Assembly: GCA_013373125.1 (NCBI GenBank) | Contig: JABXIK010000049.1 | Coordinates: forward strand, 1 to 34,121 | DNA: 34,121 nt | Direction of reading: 5' to 3' | From: Gammaproteobacteria bacterium | Lineage (GTDB): Bacteria > Pseudomonadota > Gammaproteobacteria > Pseudomonadales > Oceanobacteraceae | Part shown: in pieces, positions 8,228 to 15,761 of the stretch | Position numbering within the stretch: the stretch's first letter is position 1 | Layout: each line of letters begins with the position of its first letter | Position numbers and translations under genes: made by a program | Notes under the pieces: generated by a model | Seen by the model: the letters and a program-made list of their open reading frames with translations, nothing else | Told to the model about the DNA's origin: nothing | Databases searched by the model: none

Positions 8228-9499
8228 TCAGTTGACGTTTTTAGCTTGGTTATCGATCTGATACTTGGTTAGTAACGCCCGATAATCCCGACTCTTTAGG
8301 TAGATTTTTAAATAACGATTAAAGTCGGTTAGAACTTCTTGTGCAGCAGGGTGCTGCTTAATCATGGTGATGTGCAGCGACCTGCTATCTAAGGGGTTAG
8401 TGGATACTTGCAAACCACCTTTTAAGGTTGCGAAATGACGCAAATAATATTGGGCGACATAGCGATCTAATAAGGCAAAATCCAGATTCTTTGTTGCAAT
8501 ATCACGGAATAAAGAGCCGTATTGCGTGTAGTATTTTCGATTCGGGTACTGCTGAATGACGGGCGCATACGCATAGTCGTCCATGAGTCCCATGGAAGCA
8601 CGTTGATCCAGTAAACGGGTTAGGTCGGAAGTATTAAGCTTGCCTGTACTGGATTGAATTGCGACTAATTGGTTATAAAAGTAAGGTTCGCTAAAACTTA
8701 AAAATTGCTCACGCTGTTTATTTTTCCAAGCCGCCACACTGATATCAAATTCCCCTTGTTTCATGCCTTCCATCACACGCTTCCAAGGTGCAAATATCAT
8801 TTTCACTTGATAGCCCGCGCGACTTAATACGGCGCTGACCATTTCTACACTGAGTCCTTGGCCAGGTAAGCTGCGAGCGATAAACGGTGGCCATTGGGTT
8901 CCGGCTATGGTGAGTTGTTTTATGACTTCCGGATACTGTTGGCATACTTGAGCAAGGGTTTTATTGAGCCCCTGGTTGTTGATCTTAACCGCGTAGTCAT
9001 CTTTAAAATTTTTAAGCAAGCTAATGCCTAAATAAGAGGCATCGTATATGCGCCACTGTTGGTCCAGTTGTTGTAAACGTAAAATGAATTCACGGCTTTC
9101 CCCCGATTTGGAAAGCTTTATTTTGATCGCCGCTTTGGTTTGGTTGTCGTTAAAGGTTTGCTCGAGAATTTGCCATCGGTTCGGTTGCCACGAGGATAAA
9201 GCCTCAGCTTGAGTGGCGCGAAATTGACGACTAAAACACTGTAGGAAATCTTGCTTTTGTTTAATGCTGGCTCGCTTCCAATGCTTACCCAGTATTAGTT
9301 GCCCCATACTCAAAGAGTCTATGAGTGGACTGACATGCGTGGCAATCAGATTTTGATAGTCGTGGTCGTCAGAGGTGTCTAATGCTGTGATGTCATTAAA
9401 GAGCTGCTCTAAGGAGTCTTGAATGATGTCCTTTGGGTCTGCTTGTGCAACATGGCATAAACACACCAATAGACCCATCATCCAATACTTCATTGACAT
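8228..9499 (-). CDS. Fusion protein: MlaC/Ttg2-like domain + SBP_bac_3 (solute-binding) domain
   Basis: A 423-aa exported protein with signal peptide (about residues 1-20, cleavage after AQA). Residues about 22-190 match the MlaC/Tol_Tol_Ttg2 pattern: HVSPLIDSLSMGQLILGKHWKRAS, QKQDFLQCFSRQFRATQAEAL, then QQWRIYDASYLGISLLKNFKDDY and a closing GLNKTLAQV. MlaC shuttles phospholipid between membranes. From about 194 on the sequence is a family-3 periplasmic binding protein: TIAGTQWPPFIARS, GLSVEMVSAVLSRAGY, FAPWKRVMEGMKQGEFDISVAAWK, and LSFSEPYFYNQLVAIQ. The reading frame is continuous across the join. No Mla or amino-acid permease genes are nearby. mltC follows about 110 bp downstream on the same strand. 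Function of the combination is unknown. Confidence 0.8.
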   Translation of the reverse strand: MSMKYWMMGLLVCLCHVAQADPKDIIQDSLEQLFNDITALDTSDDHDYQNLIATHVSPLIDSLSMGQLILGKHWKRASIKQKQDFLQCFSRQFRATQAEALSSWQPNRWQILEQTFNDNQTKAAIKIKLSKSGESREFILRLQQLDQQWRIYDASYLGISLLKNFKDDYAVKINNQGLNKTLAQVCQQYPEVIKQLTIAGTQWPPFIARSLPGQGLSVEMVSAVLSRAGYQVKMIFAPWKRVMEGMKQGEFDISVAAWKNKQREQFLSFSEPYFYNQLVAIQSSTGKLNTSDLTRLLDQRASMGLMDDYAYAPVIQQYPNRKYYTQYGSLFRDIATKNLDFALLDRYVAQYYLRHFATLKGGLQVSTNPLDSRSLHITMIKQHPAAQEVLTDFNRYLKIYLKSRDYRALLTKYQIDNQAKNVN

Positions 9500-9584
9500 C
9501 CATCCCCAATATCAGGTCATGCAAATAATCGCTTGTGATAAATAAAGATAGCAGAGCCTGAGGATGTGTCTGCCTATTTGAGAA

Positions 9585-9944
9585 TTATTCGGCAGCTAAA
9601 TGAAGAGTCTGATAGCGCGACACAAGGCGAGTGATGTCAGCCAATAACGCCCCTCGGCTTTTTAAACTCTCATGGTACATCTCAAGGTTCGGGTAGTGGT
9701 TTTCGGGTATGGCCACATAGGATTGCAGGCGTGGCATCAGCCTAGAAAATAACCGTTTTTGTTGCTCAAGGTTCTTGGCTTGTTGCTCTCGATTTAATTG
9801 CTTATGCCCATCCATCATTTTTTGTAGAGCGATTTTATCTTTAAGGATCAGTAATAGATCATCGCTATGACCTGAATGATCGTCATCTGCAAAGACATTG
9901 AAACAGCACACAAAAAAGCCAATGAGACCCAAGCACCTAATCAT
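9585..9944 (-). CDS. Small secreted protein, unknown
   Basis: A 119-aa protein I do not recognise. A signal peptide is evident (MIRCLGLIGFFVCCFNVFAD, cleavage near VFA-D), followed by a His/Asp-rich patch (DDDHSGHSDD) that could bind metal, then a helical, Gln/Leu/Arg-rich region likely to form a helical hairpin. Its start overlaps the yjaG stop by 8 bp, so it is probably co-translated with that gene. There is no Cys in the mature part. Confidence 0.6.
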   Translation of the reverse strand: MIRCLGLIGFFVCCFNVFADDDHSGHSDDLLLILKDKIALQKMMDGHKQLNREQQAKNLEQQKRLFSRLMPRLQSYVAIPENHYPNLEMYHESLKSRGALLADITRLVSRYQTLHLAAE

Positions 9945-10488
9945 CTAAACAAATCCCCAGTTGACTGACCCCTTCATCGCGACTGAGCGGAATCAGCTCT
10001 TTAATCATATTTGCGTGACTATTCTGTGTACAGATGATATCCAGAATGGATTGCTCAAATTCTAATTGACGCTGCCACAGCTCACTTTCCTCTTGTGGTA
10101 TCTCTTGCATTTCCAGTACTTCAGATAAGCGTTCTTGCACCATGGTTTGGATATTTTGAGCGTCAAGAATGCTACTGTCTAAGATACTTTGGACACACGA
10201 TTGCAGGTTCACCATGGTGTCCATGGCAGGATAAACACCAAAATGTTCGTATTCCTCTGGATTGGGAATGATGGCTTCAATGGTCTCTAATTGGTTTTCC
10301 ATATTTTTCAGGCTGCTTAGCTGCCCACGCAAAAACTCCCACACTTTATTTAATATTTTGCGACTTTGCTTGAAGTCATCTTCTTTTTGCTCAATTTCAC
10401 AAAATAGTTGGAAATTAGGCATGCTACGTTCACACAGTGCGGTACACAGGGCCAGTTGCTGCCAGTGGTTTAAGGTGGATAAATCCAT
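9937..10488 (-). CDS. yjaG: YjaG family protein (DUF416)
   Basis: A 183-aa cytoplasmic helical protein matching E. coli YjaG along its length: WQQLALCTALCERSMPNFQLFCE, a central EAIIPNPEEYEHFGVYPAMDTMVNLQSCVQSIL, and an acidic C-terminal helical part ending GVSQLGICLDD. The biochemical function of the family is not established. I choose the ATG at 10488, which has GAGGAG at a proper distance and fits the family N-terminus; an in-frame ATG at 10527 is less likely. It is the first gene of the minus-strand group, so its promoter should lie in the 298-bp divergent region upstream. Confidence 0.88.
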   Translation of the reverse strand: MDLSTLNHWQQLALCTALCERSMPNFQLFCEIEQKEDDFKQSRKILNKVWEFLRGQLSSLKNMENQLETIEAIIPNPEEYEHFGVYPAMDTMVNLQSCVQSILDSSILDAQNIQTMVQERLSEVLEMQEIPQEESELWQRQLEFEQSILDIICTQNSHANMIKELIPLSRDEGVSQLGICLDD

Positions 10489-10713
10489 GAATACTCCTCT
10501 CATTTGCCGCACATTATAGCCTCTCACCTAACAATCTAATAAGCGAAATTTGGTAAGTGGAAAGCATTTCAAAGTCAAAAAATGGCGCATTATGTCTTTT
10601 TATTGAAAAAGTATCATAAGTGATTGTTTTTTTGCGCATTTGAAAATTCAAGCTAGGTTTATAAAAGGGATACAGGTTTAGCAGTACTGTAATGAACACA
10701 GTAAATGGGGAAT

Positions 10714-10743
10714 CCCAGCATGACCTTGGTTGAGGTCACTGGG
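10714..10743 (+). promoter_or_regulatory. Leader hairpin upstream of the TM/wHTH gene
   Basis: CCCAG (10714-10718) and TGACC (10721-10725) pair with GGTCA (10734-10738) and CTGGG (10739-10743). This gives a 10-bp stem with a 2-base bulge (CA) and an 8-base loop, ending 43 bp before the ATG at 10787. It is not followed by a U-run. It may be an RNA leader structure or a protein-binding site. The rest of the 298-bp divergent region (10489-10786) holds only AT-rich sequence and the second inverted repeat at 10754-10771. Confidence 0.45.
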
Positions 10744-10753
10744 CTGTTAAATC

Positions 10754-10771
10754 ATTAGAGCCAGCTCTAAT
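10754..10771 (+). promoter_or_regulatory. 8-bp inverted repeat just before the ribosome-binding site
   Basis: ATTAGAGC and GCTCTAAT are exact complements separated by CA. The repeat ends only a few bases before the GAGAGG ribosome-binding site (10776-10781) of the gene at 10787. The short spacer favours a dimeric repressor operator over an RNA hairpin. Confidence 0.45.
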
Positions 10772-10786
10772 GGATGAGAGGTAGAA

Positions 10787-11458
10787 ATGGCTAATCATAT
10801 TTTCATATTGGCAACCGTGATGCTGTTAGCAGGCATCTTTGGTGGGCTAGTAAACTACTACATGTATGGGGATCATGATCCAGATGCAACCAGCTTGCCG
10901 CGCTGTTTGGTTGTGGGTATAGGCGCATCGTTCCTGGTGCCAGTGATACTGGATTTAGTTAACAGTGAACTGATACTGGAAACTCAAGGTGATCCGTCTC
11001 GGTTATTAATTTTCACCGGTTTTTGTTTGATTTCGGCAATTGCCAGTCGATTTTTCATCACGAATATGTCAGATCGCATTTTGGATGCCGCGCGTCATGC
11101 GAAAGAGCAATCCGATAGCGTGCATCACGACTTACGTATCATCAAAAATGAACTACTTCCTTTGATCGATACGGAAACCGAACAAGACTTAGAGCCTGAA
11201 GAAGAGCCGGCTATCATGGATTACAGCGAAGATTTGGACGTGACCAGTTCAAATGCCTTAAAAATGTTATCCACTGGCCGATATATATTTAGGTCACTGG
11301 CTGGTTTATGTCGTGAGTCAAATAACGATGAAGCCACCATGCTGCAAACTCTAAGTGTGCTTGTGTCCCGAAGCCTTGCAGGAAAAGTCAGTGGTAAAAA
11401 TGGTGTGCGCTGGCACATTACAGAAAAAGGTCGTCGCGTATTGGAGAGTCAGATGTAA
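10787..11458 (+). CDS. Three-TM membrane protein with C-terminal winged-helix-like segment (YEATS-associated-type)
   Basis: A 223-aa protein. Three hydrophobic helices are visible: about residues 5-27 (IFILATVMLLAGIFGGLVNYY), 40-58 (CLVVGIGASFLVPVILDLV) and 72-90 (LLIFTGFCLISAIASRFFI). The block G-x-x-G-G-L-V-N-Y plus GFCLISAIASRFFI resembles proteins annotated as YEATS-associated helix-containing; I recall this from memory and it is not certain. A cytoplasmic linker with a highly acidic stretch (TETEQDLEPEEEP) leads to a C-terminal region (about 160-223) ending GVRWHITEKGRRVLES, which looks like a winged helix. There is no YEATS-domain protein next door; the next gene is the large VWA protein 48 bp downstream, possibly in one operon. 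Confidence 0.6.
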   Translation: MANHIFILATVMLLAGIFGGLVNYYMYGDHDPDATSLPRCLVVGIGASFLVPVILDLVNSELILETQGDPSRLLIFTGFCLISAIASRFFITNMSDRILDAARHAKEQSDSVHHDLRIIKNELLPLIDTETEQDLEPEEEPAIMDYSEDLDVTSSNALKMLSTGRYIFRSLAGLCRESNNDEATMLQTLSVLVSRSLAGKVSGKNGVRWHITEKGRRVLESQM

Positions 11459-11506
11459 CGGCCTTGCCTTTCTGAATCAAGGATGAGTATTAGGAAATAA
11501 CCGACA

Positions 11507-14341
11507 ATGATTTACCAATTTAAACAGCCATTGATGATTGTCGGTTTTTCCTTGCTAATGTTGGCATCTTGGCTGGTTCAAGGGGCTGACGAACCTACTT
11601 CTGTAACTCAACCCACACCTATTGATGCCGCCGCACAACCATCCCCGACGGCTCCTAATGTTGATACTCCCAGTGTTAATAATGTAGATAATCAGGCCGA
11701 CTCTGATTCAATCTCAGTTCCACAGGTATCTGGTTTAGACATCCCCGCAGATGCTCAAAGCACGATTATTCCCCAAGACAAAGCCACTGATATACATGTG
11801 ATTATTGATATCTCTGGCTCCATGAAACAAAACGATCCAGAAAATTTGCGTATACCTGCATTGAATTTAATCGTTGAAATGATCCCAGAAGGGGCCCGTG
11901 CAGGGGTATGGACGTTTGGACAGTGGGTCAATATGTTGATTCCGCCAGCGCAAGTGGATGATGCGTGGCGTGAAAAAGCGAAGCAAGCCGCTAAACAAAT
12001 TAACTCCTATGGCCTAAGAACCAATATGGGTGAAGCCATGGAAAAAGCCACCTGGCAATTTGAAACGGGTGGTGATTTTGAACAGCATGCCATATTGCTA
12101 ACGGATGGTTTGGTGGATATAGCGGATGACAAAGATCCACAGCAACAAGCAAAAAATGAAGCCGAACGTCAGCGCATTGCGACACAAGTTTTAAAAAATT
12201 ACCAAGATCTTGGCGTTAAGATTCACAGTATCGGTTTATCGGATAACGCCGATAAAGTGCTGTTAGATAAATTGGCATTAGAAACCGGCGGTAGCAGTGT
12301 CATCGTTAACAGCTCTCAAGAATTGGTCAAAGCATTTTTAAAAGCCTTTGAAAAAGCCGCTCCAGCGGTCACCGATCAGGTGCCACTATCCAATGATAAT
12401 ACGTTTAACATTGATGAAAGCGTGCAGGAATTCACTGCATTGGTGTTTCGTGAAAAAGGATCGAAGCCAATGCAATTGCTGTCGCCGTCAGGAAAAACCA
12501 TTAGCCAGATAAAAGGGGCAGGGGAAAATGTACGTTGGTTTGGTGAATCTGTTTATGATTTAGTCACCATTACTTCGCCAGAAGCCGGTGAATGGAAAGT
12601 GGATGCGAAGTTGGATCCAGATAATCGCATCACAGTCATCAGCGATTTGAAAATGGATATTCGCAATTTGCCGAATACTTTATTCCCGGGGCAACAAGTG
12701 GATTTTGAGGTCTACCTACATGAAAAAGGTAAGGTGATAAAAAATCCAGACTTCTTGAAACTGATGACGTTTGAAATGACCATGACGGCGGAGTCTGGCC
12801 GCAGTGGAACGAAAGTAATTAGCGATCCCGATAAAGTACCGGAAGATGGATTGTACAGAGAAAGTATTTCCCGTTTATCTAAGGAAGGGCAATACGAGTT
12901 AAAAATTGAAGTGGATGGCAAAACCTTTAAGCGCATGCGTAAAGATTACATCCAAGTTCGTCAACCCATTGGATTTGAAATTCGTAAAACTCAAGTGGGC
13001 AAAAATGAAGCGTATGCCGTACGTGTGATTCCACAAGTTGCCGCCATTGAAGTGGCTAAGACCCGTGTGATAGCCAAACTCAAAGGCCCTGATCAATCCT
13101 CAATTATTCAAGCTATGCCGTGGATTGAAGAAGGAGTATGGGAGGCGGTTATTGAGCCGTCAAAAGGTCCAGGTGAATATAATATTGCGCTTAATATCAA
13201 AGGCTCCATGGGAGAAAACCAAGAATTCAGAGTTAAGCCAGACCCTATTTCATTGACCTTTCCTATACCTGCGGATTTCCAGCATGAATATCTAGCCGAT
13301 CACAAAGGCAGCGAACAAGTTGCTAATGAAACCGTTGAAGAATCCGCTGTGAAAAGCGCAGAGCAAGCAGATCCAGCCATGGCGGAAAAAGAAGCGACAC
13401 AAGACCCAGCTGCTGAAGCGACAAAACAAGAAGAAACTCAACAAGAACAAATGGATCAGCCGGAAGAAGTAGCGCAAACGCAAGAGGCTGAAAAGGGCAA
13501 GGGGGCGCAAGATGAAATGGCCGCTGAGCCGCAAGCGCCTGTTGAACCTGTCATGCCAGATCTGGCTGAGAAAATGAAGCAAGCTGAAGCGGCCATGGAA
13601 AGCGGTCCAGCTGATCCAGAAGAGGTTTTAACGGAAGAGCAACAAGCGGTATTAGAGCCCATTCCATATTGGTTATATGCCGTTATCCCAGTGTCAGCTC
13701 TGGTGTTAGGGATTTTAGGTTTCTTAATTTATCGTAAAGTGGCGACGAAAAAATCATCAGCGCCAGCAAAAGAATCGAACGATGAGCCAACTAAAAAAGC
13801 CGATGTGAGCTTAAACGACGGTTTGGATGATGAAGATTTTGATGAAGATTTTGACTTAAGTGGCGATGACGATGACGAAATGGCCATTTCAATAGGTGAT
13901 GACGACGATGATGAAATTGAATCCTTATCAGATATGGATGAGTTAGATGATTCGGATTTTGATGAGCCGGCGCAACAAGATGCAGGCCCAAGTGATACCG
14001 TGGCCGATGATATCCCAGATTTTGATGAGAATTTTGATGTCGAAAATGCCGAGCCGCAAGACAATACCTCCAGTGTTATTGATGAATTGGATAATGTGTT
14101 GGATAGCCTTACGGATGATGACGAAGAAAATATTCCGCAATTGGATGAAGCGGTAGAGGATGATATTCCTCAACTAGACGAAGCCGCTGATGAATTTGAT
14201 CTTGGGGCGGATGATCCGAATGATCTGGATGAAGTCAATAACGAAGATGAAAATGCTATTGACGCGGCACTGGCTAACCTAGAAAGTGAGCTAGATGATA
14301 TCGATGTAGATGCTCTAATCGACGACGAGAAAAAAGAATAA
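11507..14341 (+). CDS. Large VWA-domain membrane protein with acidic cytoplasmic tail (TIGR03503-like)
   Basis: A 944-aa protein. A signal peptide (about 1-26, cleavage near VQGA) precedes a Pro/Thr/Asp linker and a VWA domain with an intact MIDAS: D101-I-S103-G-S105, T172 in LRTNMGEA, and D200-G in LLTDGLVD. Beta-sandwich-like regions follow (about 290-590), then a Gln/Glu/Ala-rich low-complexity region. A transmembrane helix at about 718-742 (YWLYAVIPVSALVLGILGFL) ends in RKVATKK, so the last ~190 residues are cytoplasmic. That tail is extremely Asp/Glu-rich with repeated IPQLDEA units and a final helix (LESELDDIDVDALIDD). The architecture matches the gammaproteobacterial family I recall as TIGR03503; the role is unknown, presumably metal-dependent adhesion in the periplasm. 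The stop overlaps the next ATG (TAATG). Confidence 0.8.
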   Translation: MIYQFKQPLMIVGFSLLMLASWLVQGADEPTSVTQPTPIDAAAQPSPTAPNVDTPSVNNVDNQADSDSISVPQVSGLDIPADAQSTIIPQDKATDIHVIIDISGSMKQNDPENLRIPALNLIVEMIPEGARAGVWTFGQWVNMLIPPAQVDDAWREKAKQAAKQINSYGLRTNMGEAMEKATWQFETGGDFEQHAILLTDGLVDIADDKDPQQQAKNEAERQRIATQVLKNYQDLGVKIHSIGLSDNADKVLLDKLALETGGSSVIVNSSQELVKAFLKAFEKAAPAVTDQVPLSNDNTFNIDESVQEFTALVFREKGSKPMQLLSPSGKTISQIKGAGENVRWFGESVYDLVTITSPEAGEWKVDAKLDPDNRITVISDLKMDIRNLPNTLFPGQQVDFEVYLHEKGKVIKNPDFLKLMTFEMTMTAESGRSGTKVISDPDKVPEDGLYRESISRLSKEGQYELKIEVDGKTFKRMRKDYIQVRQPIGFEIRKTQVGKNEAYAVRVIPQVAAIEVAKTRVIAKLKGPDQSSIIQAMPWIEEGVWEAVIEPSKGPGEYNIALNIKGSMGENQEFRVKPDPISLTFPIPADFQHEYLADHKGSEQVANETVEESAVKSAEQADPAMAEKEATQDPAAEATKQEETQQEQMDQPEEVAQTQEAEKGKGAQDEMAAEPQAPVEPVMPDLAEKMKQAEAAMESGPADPEEVLTEEQQAVLEPIPYWLYAVIPVSALVLGILGFLIYRKVATKKSSAPAKESNDEPTKKADVSLNDGLDDEDFDEDFDLSGDDDDEMAISIGDDDDDEIESLSDMDELDDSDFDEPAQQDAGPSDTVADDIPDFDENFDVENAEPQDNTSSVIDELDNVLDSLTDDDEENIPQLDEAVEDDIPQLDEAADEFDLGADDPNDLDEVNNEDENAIDAALANLESELDDIDVDALIDDEKKE

Positions 14342-14781
14342 TGACCGATAAATTCATGCAAGCCGCCATAGATGAAGCAAAGTTAGGTCTAAAAGAGGGT
14401 GGAATCCCCATAGGCTCAGTGTTGGTACATAATGGTGAGATCATTGGTCGTGGGCACAATCGGCGTATTCAAAACGGCAGCTGTGTGCTTCATGGAGAAA
14501 TGGATGCTCTTGAGAATGCTGGCCGTCAGCCCGCCAACGTGTATCAAGAATCTGTGATTTATACGACTCTGAGTCCTTGTTCTATGTGTTCTGGCGCAAT
14601 TGCTTTGTACGGTATCCCCAAGGTAGTGATTGCGGAAAATCAAACCTTTCTCGGCGAAGAAACCTGGTTGAAAAGCAAAGGTGTCGAGCTTGAAGTATTA
14701 CAGGATAAGACCTGCATCCAGCTGATGACGGATTTTATCGAGCAAAATCCAACCCTCTGGAATGAAGACATAGGGGTTTAG
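14341..14781 (+). CDS. Cytosine deaminase-type nucleoside deaminase (yeast FCY1-like)
   Basis: A 146-aa zinc deaminase. Zn ligands and the catalytic acid are H51-G-E53 and P-C80-S-M-C83. Similarity to yeast cytosine deaminase runs along the whole protein: LGLKEGGIPIGSVLV, GRGHNRRIQNGSCVLHGEMDALEN, YTTLSPCSMCSGAIALYGIPKVV, and the C-terminal WNEDIGV, which matches the substrate-covering C-terminal helix of Fcy1. I therefore predict conversion of cytosine to uracil and ammonia in pyrimidine salvage, rather than tRNA A34 or guanine deamination. It is translationally coupled (TAATG) to the VWA gene, an unexpected partner. Small hairpin-forming sequence follows at 14804-14826. Confidence 0.88.
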   Translation: MTDKFMQAAIDEAKLGLKEGGIPIGSVLVHNGEIIGRGHNRRIQNGSCVLHGEMDALENAGRQPANVYQESVIYTTLSPCSMCSGAIALYGIPKVVIAENQTFLGEETWLKSKGVELEVLQDKTCIQLMTDFIEQNPTLWNEDIGV

Positions 14782-14803
14782 TCCCTAGTTTGCCTTCCCT
14801 ATA

Positions 14804-14826
14804 GGTCATTACTGATCTAAATGACC
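14804..14826 (+). repeat. 7-bp inverted repeat after the deaminase gene
   Basis: GGTCATT (14804-14810) and AATGACC (14820-14826) with a 9-base loop lie 22 bp after the deaminase stop. No U-run follows, so it is a weak terminator candidate or a regulatory site for the MoxR gene about 95 bp downstream. Confidence 0.3.
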
Positions 14827-14920
14827 ATTCTCTTCGTAATATCAAGCCATGTACAAGGGTGAAAAATCCCTTATCCTGAGTTACCATTCGCAGCAATCAT
14901 CTGGCTAAATTGAGCAAATT

Positions 14921-15757
14921 ATGAAGTTTACTGGTACTAAAGAATACGTCGCCACTTCTGAACTACAAATGGCTGTGAACGCCGCGATTACCTTGCAGCG
15001 TCCTCTATTGATCAAGGGTGAGCCTGGCACAGGTAAAACCATGCTGGCAGAACAGTTAGCAGAAGCGTTAGATACGCCTCTGATTCAATGGCATATCAAA
15101 TCCACTACAAAAGCCCACCAAGGTTTATACGAATACGATGCGGTATCTCGTTTACGTGATTCTCAACTGGGGAATGAAAGCGTTAAAGATATCGCAAACT
15201 ACATTAAGAAAGGTAAGCTTTGGGAAGCCTTCACAGGGGATAAACCACCTGTGTTGCTGATCGATGAAATCGATAAAGCGGACATTGAATTCCCAAATGA
15301 CTTGCTACTTGAGTTAGACAAGATGGAGTTTTTTGTTTACGAAACGCAAGAGCGTATCGTAGCTAAGCATCGTCCAATTATCATCATTACCAGTAACAAT
15401 GAAAAAGAATTGCCAGATGCGTTTTTGCGTCGTTGTTTCTTCCACTACATTGATTTCCCTGATAAGGAAACTATGCAAAAAATTGTGGATGTGCATTTCC
15501 CTGATATTAAGAAAACGCTATTGGCAGAAGCCATGGATGTATTTTTTGATTTACGCAAAGTGCCTGGTTTGAAGAAGAAGCCTTCAACATCTGAGCTGGT
15601 GGATTGGTTGAAATTGTTGTTAGCAGACGATGTGGATCCTGAAACATTGCGCAGTAAAGAAACCGCTATTCCACCGCTATATGGTGCCATGGTGAAAAAC
15701 GAACAAGACGTAGAGCTGTTGCAGAAGCTAGCTTTCATGTCTCGTCGTAAAGGCTAA
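14921..15757 (+). CDS. MoxR-family AAA+ ATPase
   Basis: A 278-aa AAA+ protein of the MoxR type, cytoplasmic chaperone-like ATPases that act with VWA partners. Walker A is GEPGTGKT (33-40), Walker B LLIDEIDKAD (about 112-121), sensor 1 is IIITSNNEKELPDAFLRRC with the arginine-finger pair RR, and the C-terminal lid includes LKKKPSTSELVDWLKLLL. The next gene, a CoxE-like VWA protein, starts 4 bp after the stop, the standard MoxR-VWA pairing. The client is unknown. By position it lies between the VWA/deaminase genes and the TolQ/ExbD operon, so a role in assembling a metal- or envelope-related complex is possible but only inferred. Confidence 0.92.
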   Translation: MKFTGTKEYVATSELQMAVNAAITLQRPLLIKGEPGTGKTMLAEQLAEALDTPLIQWHIKSTTKAHQGLYEYDAVSRLRDSQLGNESVKDIANYIKKGKLWEAFTGDKPPVLLIDEIDKADIEFPNDLLLELDKMEFFVYETQERIVAKHRPIIIITSNNEKELPDAFLRRCFFHYIDFPDKETMQKIVDVHFPDIKKTLLAEAMDVFFDLRKVPGLKKKPSTSELVDWLKLLLADDVDPETLRSKETAIPPLYGAMVKNEQDVELLQKLAFMSRRKG

Positions 15758-15761
15758 TTTT

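Noticed and set aside
13292..14064. Minus-strand ORFs rich in Ser or Phe/Leu opposite the acidic tail of the VWA protein
   Set aside because: Low-complexity reflections of GAT/GAA-rich coding sequence on the plus strand.
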